From contig NC_090128.1 in NCBI RefSeq assembly GCF_040581485.1, forward strand, positions 3,720,001 to 3,784,000: a stretch of DNA of 64,000 nt. Reading direction: 5' to 3'. Positions 11,036 to 23,517 of the stretch are shown here, one piece after another. Position 1 is the stretch's first letter. Every line of letters begins with the position of its first letter. The notes under the pieces were generated by a model. That model was given only the letters and a program-made list of their open reading frames with translations, was not told the DNA's origin and searched no databases. The position numbers and the translations under genes are program-made. Origin of the DNA: Linepithema humile. Taxonomy: Eukaryota; Arthropoda; Insecta; Hymenoptera; Formicidae.

Positions 11036-11115
11036 ACGCAAATTTCGTGTATCATCAGTTCAGGATGAATTGCCGCATCAAATTCGATCATTCTGATCAT
11101 TGCCGTTACCGAAGA

Positions 11116-11121
11116 AATAAA
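11116..11121 (+). terminator. AATAAA polyadenylation signal candidate for the cyclase gene
   Basis: AATAAA lies 81 bases after the TAA that ends the tail. There is no other stop-proximal candidate right after the TGA at 8813, which fits the transcript running through the tail. This is a sequence match only. Confidence 0.45.
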
Positions 11122-12105
11122 ATGTCTCAATCAATTTGACGTCCATATACATTTGAAAAACAGTAATTAATGAATACATTATAATCTTGTAAATTTTTTT
11201 CAATTAAAATATGAAAAATTATAGCATAATGAAACATTTTATATAAAACTTATAATTAATATAAATTATATTATAAAACAAATTTTTTATCACAAAAATT
11301 TATATTAAAATTGCATCAACAATAGAAATAATAGAGCGATCGAGTTATGTAATTCATCCTGTACAGGAGCAGGAAGAAATTTGATACAGTTTTAGATACC
11401 TTGGGGCTATTAACATATTGATTGTCATTCTGAAAGTATGTCATGCAGAAAAGCTAATTAAGTTACGTGCTCGACAGCAATTTATATGATTAATGGACTA
11501 ATTATCATGTAAAATTCCTAGAACAATATTATTATATTAAAACCGATAAACTTTTAAATTTTCGGTTCAGTGTTCTTGGTTACAAATCAAAATTTTATAC
11601 AAAATTTTGATCGCAGACGATTAAAATCTTAACCGTGAAGTGAATCCGAAAAAATTATTGGCGCTGTTTAAAATGATTACAAGTAAAAATTCTCCATTTT
11701 CAATTTACAAGCACACAGTACCAAGAGACTGAACGGAAGATACACAGTGAAACAAGACTAACACAAATCAGACCGTGATCAAGGCAGATACGAGAAAGAA
11801 ATTATCTTGAAGAGAAAAATCTCGCGTGTTTTGTACTTAAAAAAACGCCGCGCGCTTAACATCTCGTTCGGCGGAGTGAAAACCGGAAGTAGAAACCGGT
11901 GAATGCGGATATCTATTTTTGCACAAACAGAGGACCACGATATTATGCGCGATACTCCGCATATGCGTTTAGCCTAAATAATACTCAGATCTGTGCTTTA
12001 TGACTTTCTCGATTTCAAAGTAACTTCTGTTTTGTATATATCACGAACGTCCAAGAACGCGCACAGCCGAAAAGAATATACAGGACGATCGAAGACTCGC
12101 AATTC

Positions 12106-12205
12106 GTGTGAGGACTTGGAAACTTTTTATTTCTTGTCGGGAAAATATTTTTCACTTGCAATCATGGCGTCGGATCTCTGCAGTGTACGTGCGCCATATC
12201 GAGTA
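12106..12205. repeat. Diverged direct repeat, copy 1
   Basis: Copy 1 reads GTGTGAGGACTT, then TTTTTATTTCTTGTC, AAAATATTTTTCACTTGC, then GGCGTCGGATCTCTGCA and GTGTACGTGC. The same order with about 10-15 percent mismatch recurs at 12537-12635. No coding sense is evident in either copy. Confidence 0.75.
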
Positions 12206-12536
12206 ACCTGTCGATTAAGCTTGCAAGAATTTTCTTCCGATCTTCATCGAATCCTTCGACCAAAGTTGAATCGCATTTATTGAATTTTCAGTCTACATGC
12301 ATTCTGATTGAATTTCAAAGAGTAGTGCGAGATCGTTCGATCGTGCTGCGTATAGCGCACGTTTGAAGTACACGTTGTTATCTCGGAGTGCATTATTTTT
12401 ATCAAGAAATAAGTAATCCAAGCTTGCATCGAGAAAGCTGTTGTAGTAATTAAGTGTAAAGGCAGTCATCTTGTACATATATCGGCTATAGAGAATTATA
12501 CTGCTAAATGTCCACCGTTGCATCATTAGAGAAATC

Positions 12537-12635
12537 GTGTGAGGACTTGTAGACTTTTCATTTCTTGTCAGCAAAATATTTTTCACTTGCCACCGTGGCG
12601 TCGGATCTCTGCAATGTACGTGCACCGTACCTATC
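12537..12635. repeat. Diverged direct repeat, copy 2
   Basis: Second copy of the block at 12106-12205, about 430 bases downstream in the same orientation. Confidence 0.75.
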
Positions 12636-12737
12636 GCAAAATAAATTTATTTAAGATTTCACGCAACGCAGACGCGCAGATATTCATTTTTGCTGATACT
12701 AGTCATTAACAAGATCTTATGGGCGCTCCGATACATA

Positions 12738-13014
12738 CAGGGTGTCTTCAACGAATGAATATTTAATCGACAGTAATCTGAAATTGAATTAATTTATAAA
12801 TTTTTAATCAAAACTATTACATGCTGCTTTATAATTTAGTTTATAAATTTATAAATTTGATCTATAAAGCGCTTCTCCAAACTTATTGAAATTCGAAAGA
12901 ACTATTTTTGATCATTTGAAAAGACTATTTTGAAGTAAATTTGTTTAAGCTTACCTGTGCTTCTCTTTATTCTTCTTATTTGTAAGAAAAATGTATTGTT
13001 AATTAAACACCCTG
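12738..13014. mobile_element. TA-flanked MITE-like element with CAGGGTGTC ends
   Basis: The left end CAGGGTGTCTT and the right end AAACACCCTG are inverted copies, each bordered by TA (12736-12737 and 13015-13016). The interior of about 277 bases is AT-rich and non-coding. A TA duplication fits a mariner-type transposase acting in trans. A relative sits at 59035-59258. Confidence 0.6.
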
Positions 13015-13094
13015 TACGTATACACGCATAATCTTTTCGTGAACAGTCCGATACGAATGCGAATGTGTATGTGAACGTGAGTAGCTTTATTTAG

Positions 13095-13428
13095 TAGATA
13101 TATATATATATGTGTATGTGTATATATATATTTTAAATATATATATATATATATACACACATATTTATATATACATACATGTCATTTTATTCCTATATAC
13201 TATATTATATGTATGGCATTTAATACATGAGTAATGATGTCAAATATTAGCGAATCAAAATGTGCATAAAAGATACATTATTCTTTGTAAAAAGAAAACA
13301 TGCCCTTTGTGTATACTCGATTATATATAAGTCGAAATATATAATCCATTGTTATAGCCTGATACAATTCTTTAAATTCTTCGGTTCTTCAGTCATAATT
13401 CAACTTTTTAGTAACATCTTGTTACATA

Positions 13429-13487
<59 letters not shown>

Positions 13488-13600
13488 TTAATAATAACAT
13501 ATATAATATATATTAATAATATATATAATATATATTAATAATATATATATGTATATAATAATATATATTATTTATATTATATATATATATACATACATAC
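13095..13600. repeat. TA-rich microsatellite block
   Basis: TATATA runs at about 13099-13155 and 13435-13480 are followed by repeated ATATATATTAATA units to about 13590 and a short (ACAT)n tail. This is probably slippage-prone DNA. Confidence 0.9.
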
Positions 13601-13906
13601 ATACATACACATTTTAAAATGTTTTTAGCTGACAGCTAATTTACTTACATTATTACATATTATTATAAAAGACAATACGCATGCAAAAAGAACACGTATT
13701 TCAGTTGCCAGTTAATATTTAATTGATATTTAATATATAAAGTGAAAATTCTGTCTTGTATTTAAATTATAAAATAACGGTCTTAAAAGGTAACACAAAT
13801 CAATTCAGTATAAATTACCTATGTATAAATGCAAATTGACGTAATTCTATCATGCCGCGGGTGCGTAATTGACATCAAAGTTTTCCTAGCTAGACGTAAT
13901 ACACCA

Positions 13907-16900
13907 TCAGATAACATATTTATTATGAAGACGGTGCTCCTTAAGACACGGCATAGAACAGAAGCGATTGCCGTTGTATTCGAAAGGCACCATGTCCGTC
14001 ATATCGATGGCACATTGGAAGCACCGTGACACGACAGTGTATCCTTCGCTCAACATCCGATTTTGCGCAACTAATGCTCTCTATAAGGTAAACGAGAAGA
14101 ATTAAAATATCAAAATTCAATTGGGAGATCAAGTGTTGGATTATAAAGAAAATTTTCTAGGTTTTTTTTCTTCTTAAAATAAAATTGAAAAAAAAACTAG
14201 AAAACTTTTCGAACAATCCAATCCATAACTATGACCATAATAGCGTTTTTTTCAATTAAAAAAAATAAAATTTAAGTCTTAGTAAAATTATTAAAATATA
14301 CTTGCAGTACTTAATATAATAATACGCGTCGTACCTTTTCTCCATCGCTGAGATTAAGGAATCGTTGTTTCTCATTTTCTTCTCGTTTCTTCAGTTCAAA
14401 TTCTTTCCTCTTAACTTTCTCCTTGAAACGTTTTAATTTCCGTTGCTGTCTTTTTTTCTCCGCCTCCTCTTGCTGTATCTCGTCGGAGAGCGGTCCAGGA
14501 ATTTGAGACTAAAATGCAAATAAGGTAGAAAAAAGAATTTTTCGTAGATGTATTAATGCATGTGTTGTACCGTAAATAATACCTTTTGATAATTGAACTT
14601 GTTCGGATTATCTTTCATAAATCTTCTAAACGTATTTCTTGTCTCTTTATCGTTCGTTGCAGCATAAGGTGTCTGCAATTTTTTATTCTTATTGCAAGGA
14701 TTAGATCCGATTTCCATGAGCAGCCTAAGAACAAATTAGAACTGCGTAAAGTCCCGTGAAAATAACGCTTTCGTCCAAAATTTAATATTGCAATATATGC
14801 CCATTCATTGACAAATGAAATACGCACCATACTTGCTCGGAGTGTCCGCTGAGTGCCGCCAAATGCAACATCGTATTACCATCTTCATTGGTATCGTTAA
14901 CTAGTTTCGCCACGTCATTTGTATTTACTAGAATATTACTGGATGCGGCGGAATTTAATGCGTCTTCCTTATTGCTCTCTTTCTCGCATTCTTTAACTTT
15001 CGCTAATAAGTCATTGATGACTGATGACAGAAAATCATAATCGCCCCGTTTACATGCAGCCCACAACTTTGTTTTAGCATCCAACAACACTTCATTGACT
15101 ATCTGGGCTAAATAATACAAGATATTTTAAAAAAAATAATAAACAGTAAAATATGTATTAATGGAACATTTCTTTCTCTAGAATTTTCTTTTAATTTTTA
15201 GCAAGCACACATTCTTTTCTACTTTATGTTATTTAAATCGTGAATTTTTCTGTGCTCTAGAATTATTGCAACAGGTTTCAAAAAGTCACAAATTAATTCG
15301 GATACGAATTAACTATTAAACAAACAGAACTCACCATCTTTCTTCACTCTTTTCTTCTGCCGGTGAGCTTTTTTGTTTTTTAAATATCTTGGCACAGTAT
15401 CCTGAAAAGCTAGTAAATTCTCAGCAAAGTCTACCTCAAAATCTTGTTCAATTAAAGGAACATTCAAGGGATTGGTTCTCGAATCCAATTCCGATTCAGA
15501 GGACGATTGAGCTAATCTAAGGATGATATCTGCAAAATAGAAATAAACAACTATAAATGATATTTTTTTTAAACAATAAGCACAACACTTATGTTACATC
15601 AAACAAATAAAACATTTTAAAATTTATCACTCGTGTTTTACAGTAGTAATGTATACCTGGCAGTGGGCGATTTGGACTTTTCCTGGGCTTCGCTCTGTCT
15701 ATGTGTGGACGGGGATTCCGATGTTGCTTCTCCGGGGTGGACTGCGCAGGTGCTTTAAACTTGTCGTTCTCTTGAGAAATATTAGTTCTACCATCATTAA
15801 ACTCAGTGCCGACAGGCACTCCCTCGGGTATCTCGCTCATCACCTCAGTTTTCGAGACTTTCTTGCGCATAGGCTGTCGCGGAGAGTTAGGAAAACAGTC
15901 TGTGAAATCTGCCGCAGAACCTAAAAATACATCGTCAGAGAGTGAGTTGATATATAAAGTGATGAAATTTTGATGGGAATAAAACTGTTTACCATAAATC
16001 TCCATGGTGCTCACTATATCATATACTCTCTGGATTTCCCTGAACGTGGCTCTGCGCGTAGGAAATGGCAGTGGTCTTATTCGAAAATCGTTCTTGTCCA
16101 GAGGAGGATTCTTGCCGCCGAAAAGCACCGTGCGATTGTACGGCCCGACCGCTCGGTACAGAATGACCGACGAATTATTGATATGTGTCGACCATGACTC
16201 CAACAACTCTTGCACATGCTGAAATAACAGGTGGAATTATTCACATTTGGCCAATTAATTTAATATTACTCATACAAATTTATCGAACAAGTCCTTAATT
16301 TATTAATTTCTATGAATTGTACAAATAATTACAAGCATACCTGAATAAGTGACGCTTCGTTGTACCTTCGCAAGCTGGCCCCCGCGCTTTTAGCGTGATT
16401 ACCGTTCGGGCGTGAGCTCTGAGCGAAACCTTGCTTCGCTCGTACGGTGTAAGAATGGAAGGTTTTGTGCACGACAGCCTCGCCATCTGCAAATATCAGA
16501 GCAAACAATTATACAATTATACTTGCAAATTATTTTTAAATACAGAAATGCCAAACGTCTTAGTTATGGCATTGTCTTATATTTTGAATGATATTTTTGT
16601 AATTATAAATATATTTTAAAAGATAAAGTTATTGAAAAAAAGCAACAGCTTTATTAGAATATAAATCTACAAGCAAAATAATTTCTATAATATTTAAAGT
16701 TTTGTTGAAACAACAAATCTGTTTCTAACATTCAGTTATTTATTTTGTTTACGTCCCGCATTCTAAAAATAGAAACGTGGCAGTCTTAGTAATATAAGAT
16801 GCGTACTTTGAAAGACAGCTGCGGCGAAGTGTCCACCGCCGACCATGATTACCGTCCACTTGCTCTTTTTTCCGCTGTCCAACGCCTGAACGATCATCTC

Positions 16901-18698
16901 GCTGTCTTTTTCGGGAATATCCTAAAACGTAATTACACATCTCCCGATCTAGTAAGTACAGAGCCTGCCAAGCGCACGCTCTGACAAAGTAGATCAAGTT
17001 TCAAGACAATATTTCGCGTACCATGTATACGGAAAGCACAACCATAATAATTTATAGGTCTCTACGCGCCGTTAATTAACAGTAATTTAATTAATGACGA
17101 CGGACCTTTTTATGATGTAGCAGGCATCGATAGATGCTGAATATGTTGCCGTCGTCGTTCTCGAAGAACACTTTTGTGTGACGACTTGCAACGGCCTGCA
17201 GCTTCCGCTCCTTGGACATTTCGTCGTTGTACTCCGTGTCCGAAATGTCCGACTCGATTGCCCTCCCGCGTCTTTCCGACGTCTTTCGAGATTTGCCAAG
17301 AGCGGTGGAACTGCTCTTACTCGACGGCTCGTTCTTGGTCTGCTCGTTGGACGAGGTCCCAGTCTCCGAAGTACCAGCGTCATCTTCGTTCTCGGATTCT
17401 ACCTCGCTACCGGACAGGCTAGACATGTCGCCTATAAAATTCCCACATGTCTGCTTGTATCGTTGTAAAATTTGTACCACTGCCGTGTACTTCATCTCAG
17501 ACTGTACCTTCGCCGGCTAATCTATTAAAATTGTCCTCGTTGATCGATTTCAAACCGTTTAGATGTTGCTTGAGATTGTAACGATGCCAATCCAGCTTGT
17601 AGTGGAGTCTCTGTTGCGTCTTGTCCTCGAATTCAGTGTTACAATAAGAGCAGCACAAGGAGTCGGACACCACCAGTTCACATAGTACTTGCTCGTTGTC
17701 CGGCACTGCAAAACGGAAACCATGTAAAATGTTGCCAAATTGTTGTCCTTCAATTTCCTCATACATATATGAATCAATAAAAAAATAAGAAACATTCTTA
17801 CACATCTTCTGCAGATAAATTTATCAAATGATAATGGATATGCCAATGAGATTAATTAAGCTTTATCACTATATATGCAAAAGGAGATATCATTAACTTC
17901 CTACTGATTATCAAATCACGTATAGAGATATGAAAGCAATCTCTGCATTTCATGGTAGAAAATAATCTTTTAATATGCACTTTTATATTAATATAACTAT
18001 AGATTGCATAATTAATATAAAAAATAATTCTCTTATTACAGCAACATGTTATATGATTATTCTTAAAATATCCCTGTAACAAAAGAATCAACATGAAGTT
18101 AAACTTCGAGATAAGACAAACAGATATGTCACACTTCCATGTGCATGTCACTTGCTTTACCCCAAACACAAGCAAATTAATTTGTCGACCCCTTTCCAAG
18201 ATGTCAACAAAACATTTTATATTCTGATAAGCATGATTATTTTTTTCCTGCTTCGTTGAAGAATATAGCAGTTTACTCAATGTCTTCCATGCTCCTCGAT
18301 TGCTTTGTTTAGATCTACATCTCCTCTCTCTCTCTCTGCTCTGTTTTCCTTCTTCTACATCCAAAGCTTGAATATGCCATCTAATTGTTCCATTTTAAAT
18401 GCAAAAGATGTAAGAGCAGTTGTATGGGGTTAGCAATCTAACCACACAGCAGAAATTAAAAATATATTGCATGAAGATATAAATCAAATAAACATAAATT
18501 ATTTAGCATGAAAAAGATGTCGACGTGTCGCGGAAACTTCAGCAGCACGTGCTTACCGTAGGACGACGGCGATTGCATGCATCGCGCAACCTTGATCCCC
18601 TTAGTGATCCGGTCGAAATCGTCCTGATTGTGTATTTTGTAGATTTGTTGGTCCATAGCTTTCGTAGACGCTTGACAGCTTGGATTAGTCTCGTTCAT
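13907..18698 (-). CDS. ANKZF1: ANKZF1/Vms1 peptidyl-tRNA hydrolase, 793 aa
   Basis: Cytosolic ribosome-quality-control factor that frees nascent chains from tRNA on stalled 60S subunits. Minus-strand exons from the start: 18557-18698, 17508-17705, 17106-17431, 16807-16921, 16341-16486, 15993-16218, 15657-15920, 15335-15529, 14828-15107, 14583-14724, 14335-14508, 13907-14080; they sum to exactly 794 codons including the stop. A C2H2-type finger lies near residues 66-88 (CSYC ... H ... DWH). A long acidic serine-rich insert follows. Next comes the eRF1-like VLRF1 domain with TVIMVGGGHFAAAVF, HKTFHSYTVRAKQG and SAGASLRRYNE. The Gln in the FAQSS segment is the likely catalytic one by family knowledge. 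Ankyrin repeats follow (GNTMLHLAALSGH), then a Lys/Glu-rich coiled coil and a final CxxC...C...C zinc knuckle (CFQC ... CSMPCLKEH). The first in-frame ATG after a stop was taken as start. Intact and slightly longer than the human protein (726 aa). Confidence 0.95.
14133..14224. repeat. Hairpin-forming inverted repeat in an ANKZF1 intron
   Basis: Arms 14133-14170 and 14187-14224 pair imperfectly: TTGGATT with AATCCAA at the outside, TTTTCTAG plus a T run with an A run plus CTAGAAAA inside. It is non-coding. Confidence 0.6.
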
Positions 18699-20577
18699 CG
18701 TAGATCTCGCGAGTTGACCAAAAGACGGCGAGAAGGACGCGGAAGTGGAAAAAACGGACAATGCGCTCAAAAGTAGCGAAAATTTGCACGGCGATACCGT
18801 ACTGACCGTTTCGTCACTTTGCACATTTCACGCAACTCTTTCGCGCCGTGGTGTGATTACGTCATTCGCACGTATTACCATGCGCAAACACGTCATCGTC
18901 GAGCGGGATATTTGAATGGAACGGAAACATGGGAGTATTCTAAAACTCAAAATGTCACTGTAATTCATATTCTCTGATTAATTTGGAGTCAATTTTCTTT
19001 CAACAAAAATATCGAGACATCGATAATTTAATGCATTATAATGAATCGAAAAAGAACTTTATTCTAAGTTTCAAACATTAATTTCAAGTAGAGTTTAATA
19101 AAAGTTTAAATTAAAGCTTAATTTAAAAGAAACTTTGAAAATTAGAAGTATAATAAATAAGGACCTTTCTCAACATTTTTGTTAAAACAAATTGATTTTA
19201 AATTAATGAGTCTTAAAAAGTAAAATTTTGAGATATCTTATATACTACATATTATCAAAACAAGATATTAGTCAAACGTTTATTAAACAGAATTATTATT
19301 TCACAGGCGTTTACAGGAATCTTGTGCAAAGAAACGCTATATATATGTACAGTGATATCAACGATAAGGCATGCCTTACATGATAAAACGAATACTCTTA
19401 ATCTTATCAATATTAGTTTAAAAAATAAAGCATTTCTTAGTATATTGAATAATACTTATGATAGCTGGAAAAGATAAAGCTTATTATGCAAGAAATAGCC
19501 TTTTCTACTTTTGACACTAATACTTTTTCGTTTAAATATAACTATTATTTCCGCTGCTAAAGTAATTTTTAAATAACTTTGCAATTTCGAAGCTGTGATA
19601 GGCCATTTATAATATTATACAAAAATTTATATTAAATTAAATTTAAATTATATATTATATAAATATTGTATAAGACGCCTAAGTAATACAATTTTCGCTT
19701 CACAGGTTGCAATATTTTTTGTGACATGTTCTTGGCATATTGTAGCCGTCTCTTTAATGAGGAATTTCAACCGTATTTAAAAACATGACATAGATTCGGA
19801 ACAATGCATTAAAAATATTAAATGTAACGTTACCTTTTAAACAATATTGTTCTGTGTTCTGTTAAAGCACCTGATATCCTGCATGCAAAATAAAGTTGTA
19901 TTTTGCAATACTTATTCTAGCTTATTAATATATATCATTTTATCGAATAATATCAATCAGTCTTAAATAGTGCAGCAATAGATAGCCGCTTAAAATTTTG
20001 AAAATATGGAACAATGGACATTTTGTACTCTGACATTTTTGGATGTTGTGCATCATCCAACCGCACCGGTTCAACACCTTTTGTACAAAGTTAATATGAT
20101 TAGTAGTATATGAAATTAGAGTTACATTTTTTATAAATATTTAATAATATATCTTATTTTGAAGTTTGCTGCATTTCAGAAATATTTATGCGCTATTTAT
20201 CTTTGATTCGTCCAAAGATGGAACTATATCAAACTAAAACCAAAGGGTTATTCCCTTTATTTTGGAAGCTCGAGAACTTTTAATGTCCTCAAAATGAAAC
20301 AGAAAGCGTTTACGAAAACAACTATTTACGGTAATATATTAAATATATTGCACAAAATGTTGCAATATATTAAAAAACAAAAAAAAAAACTACAAAATAC
20401 TAAGATGCCCTGTCTATCACTGGTAGTTTTCTACAATTTCTCACATACCGTATACGACAGTTAACCATAAATAAACACAGTGTCATCAATAATGCGATGT
20501 GATAAATAAATCAAATAAATAATATCAGGTAAATTAAATAAAAAAAAAAATAGAGATCTGATAATATCACCACAAAA
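18699..20577. other. Intergenic DNA between ANKZF1 and the small membrane-protein gene
   Basis: The right-hand part should hold the 3' untranslated region of the minus-strand gene ending at 20578. The left-hand part should hold the ANKZF1 promoter. The sequence is AT-rich with no ORF of protein-like character and no obvious repeat. Confidence 0.6.
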
Positions 20578-21451
20578 TTAGAGGCACATGTAGATGAATA
20601 ATAATAGCCCGTTTAACGCACCAACTAAATAGTTCAGCTGTATCCTTGATCCCTCATGTCTCCTAAAATATACATGATATTAGAAAATGTAATTATGATA
20701 TGCATTATAACTTGTCAAATACAAATTAATAATCACTTCAGTAAGCATTCATTAATTGCAAGCTGAAACTTACCTCTGTCTGGAAGGACTGAATGGAAAT
20801 GGTGGATTGATACCAGGTTCACTGCTGTCCTTGTAAAGGATGAACCAACTGAAACTCGTTAACACGAGTCCATTCATCATCGCTTTTAACAGCCAGTCGT
20901 ACTTTCCGTAAACTGTGACAAGTGCATTAGCAGCTGCCTCTGCGTATAAATTACTGGCGTTGAAAAACTTTTCGCTATCGACTGGTATTTGTTTCATATC
21001 AAATTGCGATAAAGCAGATACACTTGGCATTGTACTGTACAGTGCAGTGAACCTCGTAACTGACGGCAGAGAGTACTGATCATTGTTTTGCCATGACAGC
21101 TTTCCTAAAACGGCAAAGTACAAGAAACTCATCATCAGCCAGTATTAATCTTCAGTTATAGCCTCTCATAGAATACATTTGTTCGTGAAAATGAAAAAAA
21201 AAGATAACACTTATTTTAGATAAAACATAAATAAATATCTAGCAACTTAAAACATATATTTGTAATTATGGATTTGATTAATGATAATAACAACTGAGCT
21301 TGTATGACACATCACTAATTAAGCAAAATTTTTTTACTTCACCATTTAAGGAATAATATAGATACAAAGTATTTTCGAATAATTAAACAAATCAAATAAG
21401 AAAAAAAGGCGAATAAATCAATGCTATTGAGTGAACGCGATTAAAAATCGT

Positions 21452-21529
<78 letters not shown>

Positions 21530-22981
21530 ATTAAAAAGCATTTTATTTTATAAAATAAAGAATATAAGATAAAACATAAATTGTTTTTTTTAATTCTATT
21601 CCGCTTTATCCCTCGGTTTGTTGTGACAGTTGCGATAATACTTTTCGAGTAGTGGACGCGACCTTGATAAATTCGGTCATGGGCGACGCAAGTCTTATGT
21701 ACATGAAAACGTGTGTGGAAATTCGAGGAAAGAAGGGATCGCGGATGACTCGCGTTACGAAGATGTTCTTGATTCTCGTATGCGCAAATAGGCCATGTAT
21801 AAAAATATAACTCGTGATATACGCACTGCGTGCATTTTCACGCAACACGTAGACGGTGGATACGATATAAAAAAAAATAATGACTAGTCTGTAACGTTTT
21901 ATTGCGCAGTGTGCAATATTAAGTTGTTATGCAGAATGAAGTTTACAAAATTGTTAATCTTTGGATGATACAGTATGTTGACTTATTTATTAAGAACAAT
22001 AACAGAAAACATTCAAGTTTCAGACATTGATCCACAGCAGCAGAATATGTAAAATTAATATAAACAAATTTATGACAGCATATTTGCAAGTTCTGTTAAG
22101 TTTTTGTTTTATAAGAAGCATTAATGGTTAAATATTAATGAAAATGCAAACTTATTCATAATAAATAACAATGAGAAACAAAGAATACATAATTTAAAAT
22201 TAATTGATAAATTAACATAAAGACATATTAGATCTGTTACTTTCAGCTATACATTTCTATTTCATTCCTATGCCAACAAAAGTATTATACATTCATATTT
22301 GGAAGACAGAAAGAAGAAAGCGTAACACTGAAAGAACATATCTAACAATACAAAGGTAGAAAGTGCAATGAAAGTATAATAAACTAAAAATATATACACT
22401 TTAGATTATTAAACCTATTTTTTCTTTTCTTTTTACATAATTAAATAAAAAATTGTACTCGAGGAATTTCTTAAAGACGGCCGACAAAATATACATTTTT
22501 CTTTAGCATAATTTGTATCGTGGGCTATTTCGCTTCCAGGGGAACCAAAACAAAAACTGCGCGTCTGATAGATCAACCCCGAAGATAAATCCTATCGATA
22601 TCGTTCACGCGATAACGATTCTCCTTGTGGAAACGAATCAGATTGCTGGGAACATCCCTTTCAACAAAACCAAAATAAAGATCGTGCATTTAATAATCTA
22701 ACCTCAATGCGTGTGAATCACTCGCGAGATAACCTCTTTGACAGCAGAAATAAACCAAGCGCGAATTGAGTTATTTACTTACCGTAATTCGTGAACAATT
22801 TGCCCAGGACGATGGAGAATGAAAATACCAAAAGCGACAAGCTGAACGTCCATTCGTTCATGTGTATTTTCCTCCAAAATCTCGCCGGTGCACTCTTTCG
22901 GTCCTCCTCGGCGAGTCTGCCGTTACCGTTCATCAACGGCACCGAATCGCTCTTTTGCTCCATCGTCGTCTGCATCGACAT
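20578..22981 (-). CDS. Unrecognised 204-aa multi-pass membrane protein
   Basis: I do not recognise the family. Minus-strand exons: 22783-22981, 20774-21104, 20578-20662; together 205 codons with the stop, with GT-AG introns and agreeing phases. The start is the first ATG (MSMQTTMEQKS). The N-terminus is hydrophilic and is followed by a hydrophobic helix near residues 43-62 (WTFSLSLLVFSFSIVLG). A polar loop of about 70 residues follows, containing one NAS glycosylation sequon. A second hydrophobic stretch lies near 140-158 (MMNGLVLTSFSWFILY). A short Pro/Arg loop leads to a C-terminal helix (LVGALNGLLLFIYMCL). It is probably an integral membrane protein with three segments. It lies head to head with myosin ID, so the two may share a promoter. 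The 1.7-kb first intron carries a long (CT)n tract. Confidence 0.8.
21455..21524. repeat. (CT)n microsatellite, about 70 bp
   Basis: An uninterrupted run of about 35 CT units in the first intron of the small membrane-protein gene. Confidence 0.97.
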
Positions 22982-23517
22982 CGTTCGTCGCTGAGAACAC
23001 ACACCTCATACGCCAGCGCGGCACAGCGCGTCGAGTGACAAGTCGTTCTTAAGCCGTGTCGCTTCCAAAAATAAAGGTGAATAAGCGCGGGCGGACGTGT
23101 TCACGACTCACATATGCTTGACGACGACGCGCATGCGCACAACCGATATTCTTCCTATTCTATTTTTTTTCAGAAGTGTACGTACTGAAGTTGTGTTCAC
23201 TGTAAAATTGATTATGTGTTACTTTTTATAATTATTGTTGTAAATATTATTTTCAACTATTATCATTCAACGACATTCCACTCAACATTCCGCTATTGTG
23301 CAGCACCACGCGCACCGTCATCGATCAACGAGAAGCGAGGGGGGGAAGAACTGAAAGGGCTGAAGATGACCGCATTCGCCGCCACTCGTTCGGTTCGAAA
23401 ATTACTGCGGCGTCAGTGCGCGCGAGTCGGTCGCGCGTGGTGGTTGGTAACGTGATTGTGGTGATCGGCCGGTGAACGTGAGCGTCGTGTGCGTGCCGCA
23501 TAAGCAAGGAGAGAACG
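22982..23517. promoter_or_regulatory. Putative bidirectional promoter
   Basis: Only 536 bases separate the start codons of the minus-strand membrane-protein gene and plus-strand myosin ID. The interval has CpG-rich parts (about 23020-23130 and 23300-23500). I cannot point to a defined core promoter motif. The call rests on the head-to-head geometry. Confidence 0.55.

Larger units (their letters stand above)
11036..13906. other. Intergenic DNA between the cyclase and ANKZF1
   Basis: AT-rich; no gene recognised. It contains the cyclase 3' untranslated region, a pair of diverged direct repeats (12106-12205 and 12537-12635), a TA-flanked inverted-repeat element (12738-13014) and a block of TA-rich microsatellite (13095-13600). 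The ANKZF1 3' untranslated region must lie at the right-hand end, since both genes point toward this interval. Confidence 0.7.

Noticed and set aside
18699..18824. Longer ANKZF1 N-terminus
   Set aside because: The frame is open to 18824 but has no ATG there (GTG only) and a stop just before it. The first ATG is at 18698.
22982..23002. Longer N-terminus for the small membrane protein
   Set aside because: The extra codons begin with GTG. The first ATG in frame is at 22981.
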